A stretch of 64,000 nucleotides of DNA from Nocardia cyriacigeorgica. GTDB lineage: Bacteria > Actinomycetota > Actinomycetes > Mycobacteriales > Mycobacteriaceae. The notes under the pieces were generated by a model, which saw only the letters and a list, made by a program, of their open reading frames with translations, was not told the origin of the DNA and ran no database searches. Shown one piece after another: positions 10,254-20,100 of this stretch. The DNA lies in contig NZ_JAAGUY010000003.1 in assembly GCF_010868145.1 (NCBI RefSeq), positions 221,276 to 285,275 of the forward strand. The letters run 5' to 3'. A program made the position numbers and the translations under genes. Position 1 is the first letter of the stretch, and the number at the start of each line of letters is the position of its first letter.

Positions 10254-11045
10254 TCACAGATCGGGAAGGGGAATGTCGAGATTCGGTGCGATGAGGCCGC
10301 CGTCGACCTCTAACACCTTGCCGGTCAGGAAATCACCTGCGGGGGAGGCGAGAAACAGCGCGGCCGAGGCGATATCGGCCGGATCGCCCAACCGGCGCAT
10401 CGGGGTGGCCTGTTCGAGCTTCGTACGCATCTCGTCGTTGCCCGCGACGACTTCGAGAGCCGAGGTGAGAATCGATCCGGGCGCGATCGCGTTCACGCGG
10501 ATGCGCGGGCACAGATCGAGTGCGGCGTTACGGGTGTAGTGCGCGAGCGCTGCTTTCGCCGTGGCGTAGGCGGCGAACGCGCGGCCGGGCAGCCTGCCCA
10601 TCGTCGAGGTCACATTGATGATCGAGCCGGTCCCTGCGGTGTCGAGGATCTTCGGTACGGCGGCGCGCACCAGGGTGTGTGCGGTGCCGACATTGAAGGT
10701 GAACGCCTTGGCCAGATCCTCGGCGCTGGTGTCCAGCAGCGGTTTCGGCATCGCACCGCCCACGTTGTTCACCACGGTGTCCAGGCGGCCGAACTGGTCG
10801 ACGGCCGCATCCGCCAGCGCGGCGGAGGCGTCGAGATCGGCGAGATCGGCGACGACCACGTGTGCGCGCCGCCCGGTCGCCTCGATTCGTTCGGCGACTT
10901 CGCGCAGCTCGGATTCGGTGCGCGCCGCGATCACCACGTCGGCGCCGGCCTCCGCGAATCCGACCGCGATCGCCGCCCCGAGGCCTCGTCCGGCGCCGGT
11001 GACGACCGCTACCCGGCCGTCGAGCCGGAATCGATCCAGAATCAT
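10254..11045 (-). CDS. Short-chain dehydrogenase/reductase (SDR)
   Basis: This is a classical 263-residue [13 protein letters not shown] is the cofactor motif near residue 17, NNVGG is the central strand motif, the catalytic Ser lies in INVTSTMG, and YATAKAALA supplies the Tyr and Lys. The C-terminal [10 protein letters not shown] is also standard. It is the first gene of a two-gene operon with the DapB-like oxidoreductase, divergent from an IclR-like regulator about 94 nt away. Substrate is unknown. Confidence 0.88.
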   Translation of the reverse strand: MILDRFRLDGRVAVVTGAGRGLGAAIAVGFAEAGADVVIAARTESELREVAERIEATGRRAHVVVADLADLDASAALADAAVDQFGRLDTVVNNVGGAMPKPLLDTSAEDLAKAFTFNVGTAHTLVRAAVPKILDTAGTGSIINVTSTMGRLPGRAFAAYATAKAALAHYTRNAALDLCPRIRVNAIAPGSILTSALEVVAGNDEMRTKLEQATPMRRLGDPADIASAALFLASPAGDFLTGKVLEVDGGLIAPNLDIPLPDL

Positions 11046-11072
11046 CGCCGCATCCTCCTAGGTGTCGAATAC

Positions 11073-11098
11073 TCGACTATCATTCGGCGAATAGTCGA
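11073..11098. promoter_or_regulatory. Inverted repeat, candidate operator of the IclR-like regulator
   Basis: TCGACTAT at 11073-11080 is matched by its perfect reverse complement ATAGTCGA at 11091-11098, separated by 10 nt (one helical turn apart). It lies in the short divergent region between the SDR start (11045) and the regulator start (11140). That is the expected place for autoregulation and for control of the SDR operon. Binding by the regulator is inferred from position only. Confidence 0.5.
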
Positions 11099-11139
11099 TG
11101 CAGTGTAGGGCGCTCGGTGCCGGGCGACAAGGGGTGACG

Positions 11140-12024
11140 ATGTCTTCAGCGGGGTCGCCGCCGACGCGACGCGTCATCGCGGTAGTCGAGCTGCTCACCG
11201 AATCCGATCGCGGGCTGAGTGCATCGGACATCGCGGCCTCGCTGTCGCTGGCGCGTGCCACCGTCAGTGCGGTACTGGCCGAACTCACCGTCGCGGGATG
11301 GGTACGCCGCGACGAGGGCCTGCGGTATCGACCGGGTCCCGCGTTGGCGAGGTTGTCGCCCGCTCCGCCCGGCGCCTCCGGTGCGGCCGTGCAGGCCGAA
11401 CTGGCCGCGTTGGCGTCGGCCGCGGGCTGTGGTGCCACGCTCAGTCGCATCGAGAGTGACCGGCTCACCGTGGTGGCCAAGCAGTACGCGGATGCCCGGG
11501 TGGTGCCGGGGCTGCATATCGGGCAATCGCTTCCGCTGGCGTATCCGGCCGGCGCCGCGGTCATGCCGTGGCGCACCGATGCCGAGCGGCGCGCGTGGCT
11601 GGCGACGGCATCCGGACCAGGCCGCCGTGCCGCACCGGCGTTGCTGCGGTTCGTTGCGGGCAATGGCTATGCGGTGTTTCGGCCCGATGCCGACGATGCC
11701 GGTCTGGTCGACGTGCTCGCCGATCTCCTCGGGGCGGTGGGCGCCGAGGTGCTGCAGCCGCAACTACGGTCGAGGGTCTTGCGGCAGTTGTCGCGGTTGA
11801 CGGCGCGGCCCTACACCGACGCCGATATCGTCTCGGAGGAGTCTTTGCCGGTCAGCTACCTGTCCGCGCCGGTATTCGACGGTGCGACAGCACCGTACGA
11901 GGTGCAGATCGGGCCCTTGCGCCCTGCGGTCGGTCGGGTCGAACGGGCCGGCTATATCGAGGCGATTCGGGTGGGTGCACAGGCGATCTCGACTGCGTTG
12001 GGGGAGCCAGCCCGAGGAGTGTGA
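11140..12024 (+). CDS. IclR-like helix-turn-helix transcriptional regulator
   Basis: From ATG 11140 (AAGGGG just upstream) the protein has 294 residues; an in-frame ATG at 11098 is also possible but falls inside the inverted repeat. Residues 1-60 form a winged helix (VIAVVELLTESDRGLSASDI followed by LARATVSAVLAELTVAGWV), as in IclR proteins. The rest is a divergent effector-binding domain with GATLSRIESDRLTVVAKQ and LHIGQSLPLAYPAGAAVMPW, the latter resembling the IclR GxxxPLxxTAxG segment. It probably controls the divergent SDR/DapB-like operon through the adjacent inverted repeat. The effector is unknown. Confidence 0.75.
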   Translation: MSSAGSPPTRRVIAVVELLTESDRGLSASDIAASLSLARATVSAVLAELTVAGWVRRDEGLRYRPGPALARLSPAPPGASGAAVQAELAALASAAGCGATLSRIESDRLTVVAKQYADARVVPGLHIGQSLPLAYPAGAAVMPWRTDAERRAWLATASGPGRRAAPALLRFVAGNGYAVFRPDADDAGLVDVLADLLGAVGAEVLQPQLRSRVLRQLSRLTARPYTDADIVSEESLPVSYLSAPVFDGATAPYEVQIGPLRPAVGRVERAGYIEAIRVGAQAISTALGEPARGV

Positions 12025-12159
12025 GTGCGGCGGCAGCCGGACCGTGCGGGTCGGGCCGTGTCGGCAATGCGATCGATGTGGTGGGCGTTCGACGTGTTCA
12101 GTCGCGGGCCGTGTATCGGGTTCCTGTACAACAGATGCTCGGGCTCGGTTCGGCACTCA

Positions 12160-12885
12160 TCACGGGTACGGCCCGTCAGTGCCCTCGGTTGCGGTGCGGG
12201 CTGCCGCTGTGTCTTCGGGCAACAATGCGACTACGGATCCGGTGGTCCACGTGAGGTCTGCGCCGGGGCGGGTGGCGAGGTAGGTGGCGGTGCGCTGGAC
12301 GGTCCATCCGTGGGAGGCGATCAACCCGCGGGCCAGGTGCTGCAGGTAGGCAGCCGCCGGTGGGTTGCCCGGGACGTCGCGGCATCCCCAGGGAGCGGTG
12401 AATGTGAGGATCGGATAGCCGTCGCGGGTCCCGGCATAGACGAGAGTTTCGTACCGTCCCGGACCGAAGCGGGCGCGCCCGGTGCCGAGTGCGGTGGAGA
12501 TGTCCAGATCCGTGCCTGGTTCGCGATACATCTCCTGTGCGGCGATATCGCTGAACTGGGCCGCGGTGAGCAGGTAGGCATGTGCTGCGGTGTGGTCGGC
12601 GATGTCCGGGTCGTAGAAGGCGCGTCCACCGGTCCAGACGGCGGACTCGGTGGCGAAGTACAGCAGGCCGGGCAGCAGTAGCGGCACCGACTTTCGTGGC
12701 GGTGTGATGTCGCGGCAGCCGGGCAGGGTCATGACGCCACCGTCGGGTGCACCGCCGTGCAGATAGCAACCCAGACGCTGCGGATTCATATTGGAGCCGT
12801 AGCTGGCGTACCAGACCAGCTCCGTCGAGGGGCCTTGCGAATCCCTGGCGGCCGCATCCGACATCACGCGACCGCCGGGAAACAC
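12160..12885 (-). CDS. Gamma-glutamylcyclotransferase-like (GGCT fold) protein
   Basis: The protein reads 241 residues from GTG 12885, or 234 from ATG 12864. The N-terminus has WYASYGSNMNPQRL, the YGSNM signature of the GGCT/AIG2-like fold that binds gamma-glutamyl groups. Further on are a GGxAFYDP-like segment and an AHAYLLTAAQF segment. The catalytic Glu cannot be assigned with confidence. The gene lies 10 nt downstream of lexA on the same strand and could be co-transcribed with it, which would place it under SOS control. Substrate unknown. Confidence 0.65.
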   Translation of the reverse strand: MFPGGRVMSDAAARDSQGPSTELVWYASYGSNMNPQRLGCYLHGGAPDGGVMTLPGCRDITPPRKSVPLLLPGLLYFATESAVWTGGRAFYDPDIADHTAAHAYLLTAAQFSDIAAQEMYREPGTDLDISTALGTGRARFGPGRYETLVYAGTRDGYPILTFTAPWGCRDVPGNPPAAAYLQHLARGLIASHGWTVQRTATYLATRPGADLTWTTGSVVALLPEDTAAARTATEGTDGPYP

Positions 12886-12895
12886 AACATGGTTC

Positions 12896-13630
12896 TCAGA
12901 TCTTGCGGATGACCGTGACGACCTTGCCGAGAATTTGGGCGTCGTTACCGGGGATCGGTTCGAAGTGCGGGTTGTGCGGCATCAGCCAGACATCCTTGCC
13001 CGACCGTTTGAATGTCTTGACCGTCGCCTCGCCCTCGATCATCGCGGCGACGATATCGCCGTTGTCGGCGACGTTCTGCTGGCGGACCACGACCCAGTCG
13101 CCGTCGCAGATGGCTGCGTCGACCATTGATTCGCCGACGACCTTCAGCAAGAACAGTGAACCATCGCCGACCAGCTCCTTGGGGAGTGGGAAGACGTCTT
13201 CGACGGCCTGCTCGGCCAGAATCGGTCCACCGGCGGCGATCCGGCCGAGTACGGGAACGAAGGTCGGGGTGGGGCGGTCCGGGTCTGCGGAAGCGATATC
13301 GGCGCCGGTGCCCCCGCCGACCGCGGTCAGGCTGGTGACCGCGCGAACGGCCTCGTCCAAGCCGCGCACATCTACCGCGCGCGGCCGGTTCGGGTCTCGG
13401 CGCAAATAGCCCTTGCGTTCCAGGGTGCGTAGCTGATGCGCCACCGAGGACGTCGAGGTGAGCCCGACCGCATCACCGATCTCGCGGATGCTCGGCGGGT
13501 AGCCGCGCTCGCTCACCGAGGTGCGGATCACCTCCAGCACCTTCCGCTGACGCACGGTGAGATCCGTTCCGGTCCCGGCCGTTTCGGTGCCGAGACCGCC
13601 CCCGTCGCCCGTGCCGTCTGTCTGGCTCAC
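12896..13630 (-). CDS. lexA: LexA repressor, SOS master regulator
   Basis: This 244-residue LexA has an N-terminal winged helix ([57 protein letters not shown]). The autocleavage Ala-Gly lies in [10 protein letters not shown]. The serine/lysine dyad lies in [11 protein letters not shown] and [10 protein letters not shown]. RecA-stimulated self-cleavage inactivates it and de-represses SOS genes. An N-terminal Gly/Thr-rich tail of about 25 residues precedes the DNA-binding domain. Two SOS-box-like sequences lie in the divergent region upstream, indicating autoregulation and control of the gene at 13920. Confidence 0.97.
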   Translation of the reverse strand: MSQTDGTGDGGGLGTETAGTGTDLTVRQRKVLEVIRTSVSERGYPPSIREIGDAVGLTSTSSVAHQLRTLERKGYLRRDPNRPRAVDVRGLDEAVRAVTSLTAVGGGTGADIASADPDRPTPTFVPVLGRIAAGGPILAEQAVEDVFPLPKELVGDGSLFLLKVVGESMVDAAICDGDWVVVRQQNVADNGDIVAAMIEGEATVKTFKRSGKDVWLMPHNPHFEPIPGNDAQILGKVVTVIRKI

Positions 13631-13721
13631 CGTTGCCGCCCTTTCGTGTCGGTGCCCGGCTCGACCGCGCCGTACCGGAGTCGATGTCGTTCTCTGAATC
13701 TAGTCCGGTCGGCGCGATGTA

Positions 13722-13737
13722 TCAAACATCTGTTCGA
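13722..13737. promoter_or_regulatory. SOS box upstream of lexA
   Basis: TCAAAC-ATCT-GTTCGA differs at one position from the actinobacterial LexA box TCGAAC-N4-GTTCGA. It lies about 92 nt upstream of the lexA start in the divergent region, so LexA autoregulation is likely. The match is direct; binding is inferred. Confidence 0.7.
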
Positions 13738-13785
13738 CGCATGTCCGGCGTTTCTGCTGACTTTGTCGGTGCGCCGTGGTAGAAA

Positions 13786-13801
13786 TCGAACATCAGTTCT
13801 T
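13786..13801. promoter_or_regulatory. Second SOS box, facing the divergent membrane-protein gene
   Basis: TCGAAC-ATCA-GTTCTT matches the LexA consensus with an intact left half and two mismatches at the end of the right half. It is closer to the gene at 13920 (about 118 nt) than the first box. The same lexA/chiZ divergent arrangement with SOS control is known in mycobacteria. Confidence 0.6.
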
Positions 13802-13860
13802 TCGAACAGGTGATCGAATGAGGGTCGATCGGCCGGCAAGGCCGCTGGTAGAGCGACCGG

Positions 13861-13879
13861 CCGCCGCGATGTGCGGCGG
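13861..13879 (+). other. Hairpin in the 5' leader of the SOS-linked membrane gene
   Basis: CCGCCGC at 13861-13867 and GCGGCGG at 13873-13879 form a perfect 7-bp stem with a 5-nt loop, ending 41 nt before the ATG at 13920. It could be an attenuator, an mRNA-stability element or chance in GC-rich DNA. Confidence 0.3.
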
Positions 13880-13919
13880 GTGACAGCAACGACGGGGTAT
13901 CACCACGGAGGTTTGTCCG

Positions 13920-14444
13920 ATGAGCACAGCGATCAGCGAAATCGATACGGCCGCAGTCGAGGATGGGGAGTCCGGTGGCGCCGTGGGTGCGCGAGCCGGG
14001 CTCGTCTGTGAAGGCGAGGAGGGGCATGCGGCGCGCGGGTCGTTGCCCGACGTTCTCCATGGCGGCAGGCGGGAATCCGTGACGGCGGTTCGGGTCCGTC
14101 CGGCCCGCGGTGCTCGGACCATTCGCGGGGCAATCTATCGCCCCGCCGATCGGCGTCCGCGCGGAGCCGGCCCGCGGGCCGGTGTGGTCCGCTACGACTC
14201 ACGCCCGGTCCGGCGTGCGCCGTCCGGATACGCGACGCGACCCGAGGAGCGGGTGGAGCGCGCTCAGGTGGGTTTCGCTGTCCTCGCGATCTCTGCGCTG
14301 CTGAGCGCGCTGGTGGTCACCGTGCTGATCGGTATCGCACATCTCCGTGCGGAAGCGGTGGTCCCGCAGCATCATCCGGATGGTCCCGTCATCGTGGAGC
14401 CGGCGCCGATGCCCGCGGGTGGTCTGTCCGGCGTTCCGCGTTGA
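13920..14444 (+). CDS. SOS-linked single-pass membrane protein in the chiZ (Rv2719c) position, without LysM
   Basis: The 174-residue protein starts at ATG 13920, with CGGAGG at 13906-13911. Residues 1-120 are Arg/Gly/Pro/Ala-rich and probably disordered and cytoplasmic. One transmembrane segment follows (QVGFAVLAISALLSALVVTV) and then a short outside tail of about 30 residues ending in Pro/Gly-rich sequence. It occupies the place of mycobacterial chiZ (Rv2719c): divergent from lexA, with SOS boxes between. ChiZ has a membrane segment followed by a LysM peptidoglycan-binding domain; that domain is absent here. A role in halting division during DNA damage is plausible by position only. Confidence 0.65.
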   Translation: MSTAISEIDTAAVEDGESGGAVGARAGLVCEGEEGHAARGSLPDVLHGGRRESVTAVRVRPARGARTIRGAIYRPADRRPRGAGPRAGVVRYDSRPVRRAPSGYATRPEERVERAQVGFAVLAISALLSALVVTVLIGIAHLRAEAVVPQHHPDGPVIVEPAPMPAGGLSGVPR

Positions 14445-14500
14445 GTGATCTGATGCCGTAAGGCGGCGCGCGGGCGGCAATGCGCGGCGACATCGAGGAT

Positions 14501-14519
14501 CGGCCACCACCCGTGGCCG
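14501..14519 (+). terminator. Possible terminator hairpin
   Basis: CGGCCAC and GTGGCCG form a perfect 7-bp stem with loop CACCC, about 57 nt after the stop of the membrane-protein gene and before the next gene. There is no T-run. Function is inferred. Confidence 0.35.
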
Positions 14520-14605
14520 AATATGTTGATCGACAACGGAAACGCGTTGCTACTGTGCTGAACACCTGAATCCGGCAACGCCGCCGACAACTGAACCGGG
14601 ACCGC

Positions 14606-15862
14606 ATGACGCCTCAGCACACCGCCGGATACCGCCTCCGGTTTCTCGCCAGGACCGCCGTTGTTCTTCTCTGTCTGCTGTTCGGGTTCGCCTCCGTTCC
14701 GGCCGCGCACGCAATACCGGCATACACCCCCTACCTCGATCTGCCCGCCGTCAACGACGATGGCTCCGCGGGTGGCGGGCTGAATCCGGCGTTGCCGCTG
14801 GAGGAACCGACGCTGCGGACCGCACTCGATCAGGCAAGGGCCGATGGTGTGGCGCCCAGCCGCTACGCGACGCTACTGCATCAGTACTGGCTGGTGGTGG
14901 CGGTGGACAATGCCGGAATCGACCTCGCGGCATGGGATCCGAGTCGCGGACCCGCCGCGGGGGAGCGGACCTTCAACCAGGTCTACGTCAACTACTTGCG
15001 CCTGGCGTCCGGGCATCCGGAGTTCTGGTGGGCCGGACTGGCCGGAATCGCCGGCGGGTCGTTCGCGTCGGGATACTTCGATATGAGTGATGTCGGCCGG
15101 GTGATCGACCTACCGGGCATCCATCAACTCGGCACGGCGGTCGCCGGCTTACTGCGCAACACTCCGGAAGAACTCGTGCGCGGCCTCCCCGGCGACATCC
15201 ACCTACTCGCCACCGAGGGGCCGCGACTGACGGTCGACGATCTGGTCTGGTACCAGATCCGGCTGATGACCATGCAGAAGCACATTTTCGTCGACCTGGT
15301 GCCGATGCACGAGGCCTACCTCGCGCAGGGGTTGGCGGGCATCGATGAGATGCACCGTGCCGGAATCCTCGACGACGGGCTGCGCACCGCCTGGGACTCG
15401 GTGGCCTCGGGCACCCGCGCCGGATATGTCGACGCGCTGATCCGGATGACGGACCGGGAGCAGAATCATGTCGTCGCCGACCAATGGGACGTCACGGCGG
15501 GCGGCCGTGGGTCGATGGGGCGCGTGCTCACCTACGTCAGCACCGTGGCCGGTAAGGCAGGCGTCCCGGGTGTGCGTGCCCCCGGCGTTTTCGGGCCCGC
15601 CACCGTCACCGCCGACCTGGGCGGGCGGATGTTGTCGCTGCGCACCCCGCTCCCGGCCTGGAACTGGGCCGATCGTGATACCCGCTGGACCTACATCACC
15701 GGAGATCTGGTGCCGCGCCATATCGATATGAAGTCCGATGCGTCGCTGGCGGCCGCCGTCCTTGCCGAGCCTTTCTGGGACAAATTGGCGCGGGGACGCC
15801 TGCTCCAGCGTCTGCCGGACGTCATCGCCGATATGGCGAGCCAGTGGCAGCTGACCGGTTGA
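14606..15862 (+). CDS. Secreted protein of unknown function
   Basis: This 418-residue protein has a clear Sec signal peptide: basic n-region (YRLRFLAR), hydrophobic core TAVVLLCLLFGFA, and an AHA-IP signal-peptidase site near residue 36. The mature part is mostly helical, with LHQYWLVVAVDNAGIDLAAWDPS, FNQVYVNYLRLASGHPEFWWAGLAGI and MTDREQNHVVADQWD, and no cysteine pairs or lipobox. I know similar proteins only as uncharacterised Mycobacteriales exported proteins. It is flanked by the SOS-linked gene and nrdR with its own upstream gap, so it is probably a separate transcript. No enzyme motif is recognisable. Confidence 0.7.
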   Translation: MTPQHTAGYRLRFLARTAVVLLCLLFGFASVPAAHAIPAYTPYLDLPAVNDDGSAGGGLNPALPLEEPTLRTALDQARADGVAPSRYATLLHQYWLVVAVDNAGIDLAAWDPSRGPAAGERTFNQVYVNYLRLASGHPEFWWAGLAGIAGGSFASGYFDMSDVGRVIDLPGIHQLGTAVAGLLRNTPEELVRGLPGDIHLLATEGPRLTVDDLVWYQIRLMTMQKHIFVDLVPMHEAYLAQGLAGIDEMHRAGILDDGLRTAWDSVASGTRAGYVDALIRMTDREQNHVVADQWDVTAGGRGSMGRVLTYVSTVAGKAGVPGVRAPGVFGPATVTADLGGRMLSLRTPLPAWNWADRDTRWTYITGDLVPRHIDMKSDASLAAAVLAEPFWDKLARGRLLQRLPDVIADMASQWQLTG

Positions 15863-16070
15863 GTTCGAGAGGTAGCTGCGGCAATCGCGGGGTGAGCACC
15901 ACCGAGTCGAACCCCACGCGGGTATTCTCGAAGTGCTATGGAGGTATACCGGAGTTCACCACGGGTGTACCCGGTGCCGGGCGCCGTCCCGGCCCACGCG
16001 CTCGCCGGACGGTTGGCCCCGATCGGCAATCGGCCCGGACGCGAGCGTACGCATCGACGAAGGATCTCGG

Positions 16071-16541
16071 ATGCACTGCCCGTACTGCCGGCACCCTGAC
16101 TCCCGGGTGGTCGACTCGCGCGAGGCCGATGAAGGCGCGGCGATCCGCCGCAGACGCTCGTGCCCGGAATGCGGGCGCCGTTTCACCACGGTCGAAACCG
16201 CGATCCTGTCCGTGGTCAAACGTAGCGGTGTCACCGAACCGTTCAGCCGCGAAAAGGTCATCCGCGGGGTGCGCCGCGCCTGCCAAGGCCGCGAAGTCGA
16301 CGATGACGCGCTGAACCTGCTCGCGCAGCAGGTCGAGGATACGGTCCGGGCCAAAGGTTCGCCGGAAATCCCGAGCCATGAGGTGGGGCTGGCCATTCTC
16401 GGCCCACTACGCGACCTCGATGAGGTGGCCTATCTGCGGTTCGCCTCGGTCTACCGGTCGTTCACCTCGGCCGAGGATTTCGAGCGCGAGATCCAGGGCA
16501 TGCGTCAGGCGCGTGCGGCCGCCGTCGGTTCCGCGGACTGA
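16071..16541 (+). CDS. nrdR: Transcriptional repressor NrdR
   Basis: ATG 16071 (AAGGA upstream) gives 156 residues, the standard length. The N-terminal zinc ribbon has Cys pairs MHCPYC and SCPEC. The ATP-cone domain follows ([20 protein letters not shown] to the [19 protein letters not shown] motif). NrdR senses ATP/dATP and represses ribonucleotide reductase genes through NrdR boxes. No nrd structural gene is in this window, so it acts in trans. Its place downstream of lexA matches M. tuberculosis Rv2718c. Confidence 0.97.
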   Translation: MHCPYCRHPDSRVVDSREADEGAAIRRRRSCPECGRRFTTVETAILSVVKRSGVTEPFSREKVIRGVRRACQGREVDDDALNLLAQQVEDTVRAKGSPEIPSHEVGLAILGPLRDLDEVAYLRFASVYRSFTSAEDFEREIQGMRQARAAAVGSAD

Positions 16542-16553
16542 GGGTCACACCGC

Positions 16554-16784
16554 TCAGAAGCAGATCCCCGGCGGGCAGGAGCAACTGAAGCTGCCCATGT
16601 GCTGGCCCGGGCAGATCGTCACCGAACCCGAGCCGATGAGGCTCGCCAGCGGCCGCAGCCACAGTGTGTGGTTGGACGGCGATGAGGCGGGCGTGGGCGC
16701 CTCGGCTACCGCCGGGCCCGCGCCGAGTGCCGTCGATAGCAGCAGTGTGGCTCCGATTCCGATGCCGCCGAGTACTTTTCGCAT
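16554..16784 (-). CDS. Small secreted cysteine-containing peptide
   Basis: ATG 16784 is preceded on the minus strand by a good GAGGAAG ribosome binding site and gives 76 residues. A typical Sec signal peptide (MRKVLGGIGIGATLLLSTAL) ends at AVA-EA near residue 33. The mature peptide of about 43 residues has four cysteines packed into its last 20 positions (TICPGQHMGSFSCSCPPGIC). This suggests two disulfides outside the cell. The opposite-strand reading through this region has no signal features. I recognise no family; a role as signalling, antimicrobial or envelope peptide would be speculation. Confidence 0.6.
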   Translation of the reverse strand: MRKVLGGIGIGATLLLSTALGAGPAVAEAPTPASSPSNHTLWLRPLASLIGSGSVTICPGQHMGSFSCSCPPGICF

Positions 16785-17123
16785 GGCAAACACTTCCTCA
16801 TCACATGCCACCCGGCTTATTGGGTGGGGCGGCGCAGTGGCGGCATTCCCGAGTGGGGATCCCGCTCGCCGAACGCGGTACCCCGATAACGGTAGCCGGG
16901 TGCCCCGTCCGTCGGCGCGCCCCGGAATTCGCCGCCATCGATTCACGGGGCACGACACCGACGGCCGGCCACTGCACCGCGCGACCGCGCCTGTGGGGTA
17001 CCGGCGGCATTCGTCGTGTGCCCAGCCTGCTGGCGACACCCTCGGGCCAGGCGTCCAACGGTCCCGGCTCGCACTCGGCATGACAACGGGGCCCGCGACG
17101 AGCCTTCGAGCCGCACCGATCAC
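16785..17123. other. Intergenic region without a convincing gene
   Basis: These 339 nt lie between the small secreted peptide and the end of hrpA. Reading frames here lack ribosome binding sites and recognisable protein features. The segment should hold the promoter of the peptide gene on the minus strand, but no clear -10/-35 pair stands out. Confidence 0.5.
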
Positions 17124-20100
17124 CTACCGCCGGATCGCACCGATCGCTTTCTGGATCCGCTTGGCCGACACCGGGTATGGGGTACCGAGCTTCTGGGCGA
17201 ACAGGCTGACCCGCAATTCCTCGATCATCCACCAGATCTCGGCCACCTCCGGCGCGCGGCGGCGCGGTTCGGGCAGCCCGCTCAGCAACCGGTCATAGGC
17301 GGCCAGCACCGTGTCGATCTCGGCCATACCCTGCCGATCGCGCACCGCCGAGCCGGGCAGGGCCTCGAGCCGGGCCACCGCGGCGCGCAGGTATCGCGGC
17401 AGCTCACGCAGGCGCGCGCTACCCCATTCGGAGATGAAGCCGTCGAAGACCAGGTCGGCGAGCTGATCACGGACATCGTCGGCGATATCGCGTTCAGCGG
17501 TATTCGCCAACGCCGACGACACCCGATGTGCTTCGGCCAGTACCGGCACGGCCAGGCGCACCAGGCGCGCGGCCGCGGCGGCGAGCTCCGGTCGGACCGT
17601 GGCCACCAGTGCCTCGAACTGTTCGGGACCGCGCACCGGTCCACCGGCCGCAGCGATGAGCTCATCGGCGGCAGCCGAACGACAGTCGGCGACGAGGCCA
17701 TCGAGTGAGCCGTAGGGATTCTGGCTCACCACCAGCCGGTCGGTAGGTGGCAGACCTGCCGTCACCGTGCGCAGCGAGGTCGGGATGGCGCGCAACACCA
17801 GCTCCCTTGTACCCGTGCGCATGGCCGTGGCCTGCTCGGCCGGCGAACTCAGCACCCGCACCGCGACACCCTCGTCTTCGGCTACCAGCGCCGGATAGCC
17901 GGTGATGGTTTGTCCGGCGACCTCCCGTTTGACCGTCGGCGCGACCGTGCCGAGCGACTCGGCGGTCCACACCAGTGCGGGTGCCCGCTCCGCGCCGGCC
18001 GTGGCGCGGGCGACCGACTTCGACACCTGCTCGGCCAGCCGCGTTTTCAAACGTGCGAGGCTCTTCTCGCGGGCGAGTACCGTGCCACGGTCATCGACGG
18101 CGGCGAAGGTCATCCGCAGGTGATCCGGCAGCGCCGCGGGATCGAGGTCGTTCGGTGTGATCGGCACCGCGCCCAGCCGCGACAGCTCCCGCGCCAGTCC
18201 GGTGCGTAGCGGTTCGGCGCGCGGGGTCAGTGCGGCCAGGGCGCCCGCGGCGAAATCCGGTGCGGGCACTACCGCGCGGCGCAGATTCTTGGGCAGCGTC
18301 TTGATCAGCGCGGTTGCCAGCTCCTCGCGCATACCGGGTACCAGCCAGTCGAATCCCATGGCCCGCACGTGGGCCAGCTGCGCGACCGGGATCCGTGCGG
18401 TGACGCCGTCGTCGTCGTTGCCGGGTTCGAATTGGTAGGTGAGCGGGAAACTCAGCTCGCCCTGACGCCAGGTATCAGGGAAGTCGGTCGGATTCAGTGT
18501 CGCGGCACCCTCGTTGACGACGGTGTCGGAGGTGAAATCCAGCAGCGCGGGATCGGTGCGTTTGGCCGTGCGCCACCAGCTGTCGAAATGGCGGACCGAG
18601 ACGATATCGGCGGGTACGCGCCGGTCGTAGAATTCGAACAGCACCTCGTCGTCGACGAGGATGTCGCGGCGGCGGGCGCGATGCTCGAGGTCGGCGACGT
18701 CGTCGAGCAGTTCCCGGTTGCGGTGGAAGAACTCGTGTTTGGTCTGCCATTCGCCCTGCACGAGCGCATGACGCAGGAACAGCTCACGCGAGATGATCGG
18801 GTCGATGCGTCCGTAGTCGACCGGGCGCTGAGTCACCAGCGGAACCCCGTAGAGGGTGACGCGCTCGTAGGCGCGGGCGGCACCGCGTTTGGACGACCAA
18901 TGCGGTTCGGAATAGGTGCGTTTCACCAGATCGCCGGCCAGGCGTTCGGCCCACTCCGGTTCCACTCGCGCCGCCATCCGTCCCCACAGACGTGAGGTTT
19001 CCACCAGTTCGGCGGCCATCACCCAGCGCGGCGGTTTCTTCGCCAGTGAGGAGCCTGGGAAGATCATGAACTTCGCGCCGCGCGCGCCAAGGAATTCGCG
19101 TGATTCGGCTTCCCGGACACCGATATGGGAGAGCATGCCGGCGAGTAAGGCCTGGTGGATCGCGGTCACATCCCACGGGAGTGTGTCGTCCTCGCTGACG
19201 GAGGCGGCGGCTGCCTTCACGGGCTTGCCCGACCCTCGGCCACGAGAGCGTTCGGGTGCGCCGCGCTTCGGTTCGCCCTTATCCGGCTGCGCCGCATGTT
19301 CGCCGTGCGCCGACCAGCCAAGGCCCTTGGTGATGGTACGCAGCTGCCCGTGCAGATCCTGCCACTCCCGGATCCGCAGGTAGTGCAGAAATTCCTCGCG
19401 GCACATGCGTCGGAACTGGTTCGACGACAGCGACTTACGCTGCCCGGACAGGTAGTCCCACAGTCGCAGATACGCCAGGAAGTCGGAGTGCTCGACGGCG
19501 AACCGCGCGTGCTTGGTGTCTGCCGCCTGCTGTTGCTCGGCCGGGCGTTCGCGCACATCCTGGATCGACAGCGCCGCGACGATGATCAGGACCTCGCCGA
19601 GACATCCGTTGCGATGGGCCTCCACCAACATCCGCGCCATCCGCGGATCCACCGGTAGCCGGGCCATCTCGCGGCCGATCGGGGTCAGTGACAGGCCATT
19701 CTTGTCATCGGCGGTCCGTCGGGCGAGCGCACCCAACTCTTCGAGCAACGCGATGCCGTCGCGGATCGCGCGGGAATCGGGCGGCTCCACGAACGGAAAC
19801 TTCTCGATATCGCCAAGGCCGAGCGCTGTCATCTGCAGGATGACCGCGGCGAGGTTGGTGCGCAGGATCTCCGGATCGGTGAACAGAGGGCGGGACTCGA
19901 AATCGTCCTCGGAGTACAGGCGGATACAGATGCCGTCGGCCACCCGGCCGCAGCGCCCGGAACGCTGACGTGCCGAGGCCTGCGAGACCGGCTCGATGGG
20001 CAACCGCTGCACCTTGGTGCGCATCGAATAGCGGGAGATCCGGGCGGTACCAGGATCGACGACGTACCGGATGCCAGGCACCGTCAGCGAGGTTTCGGCG

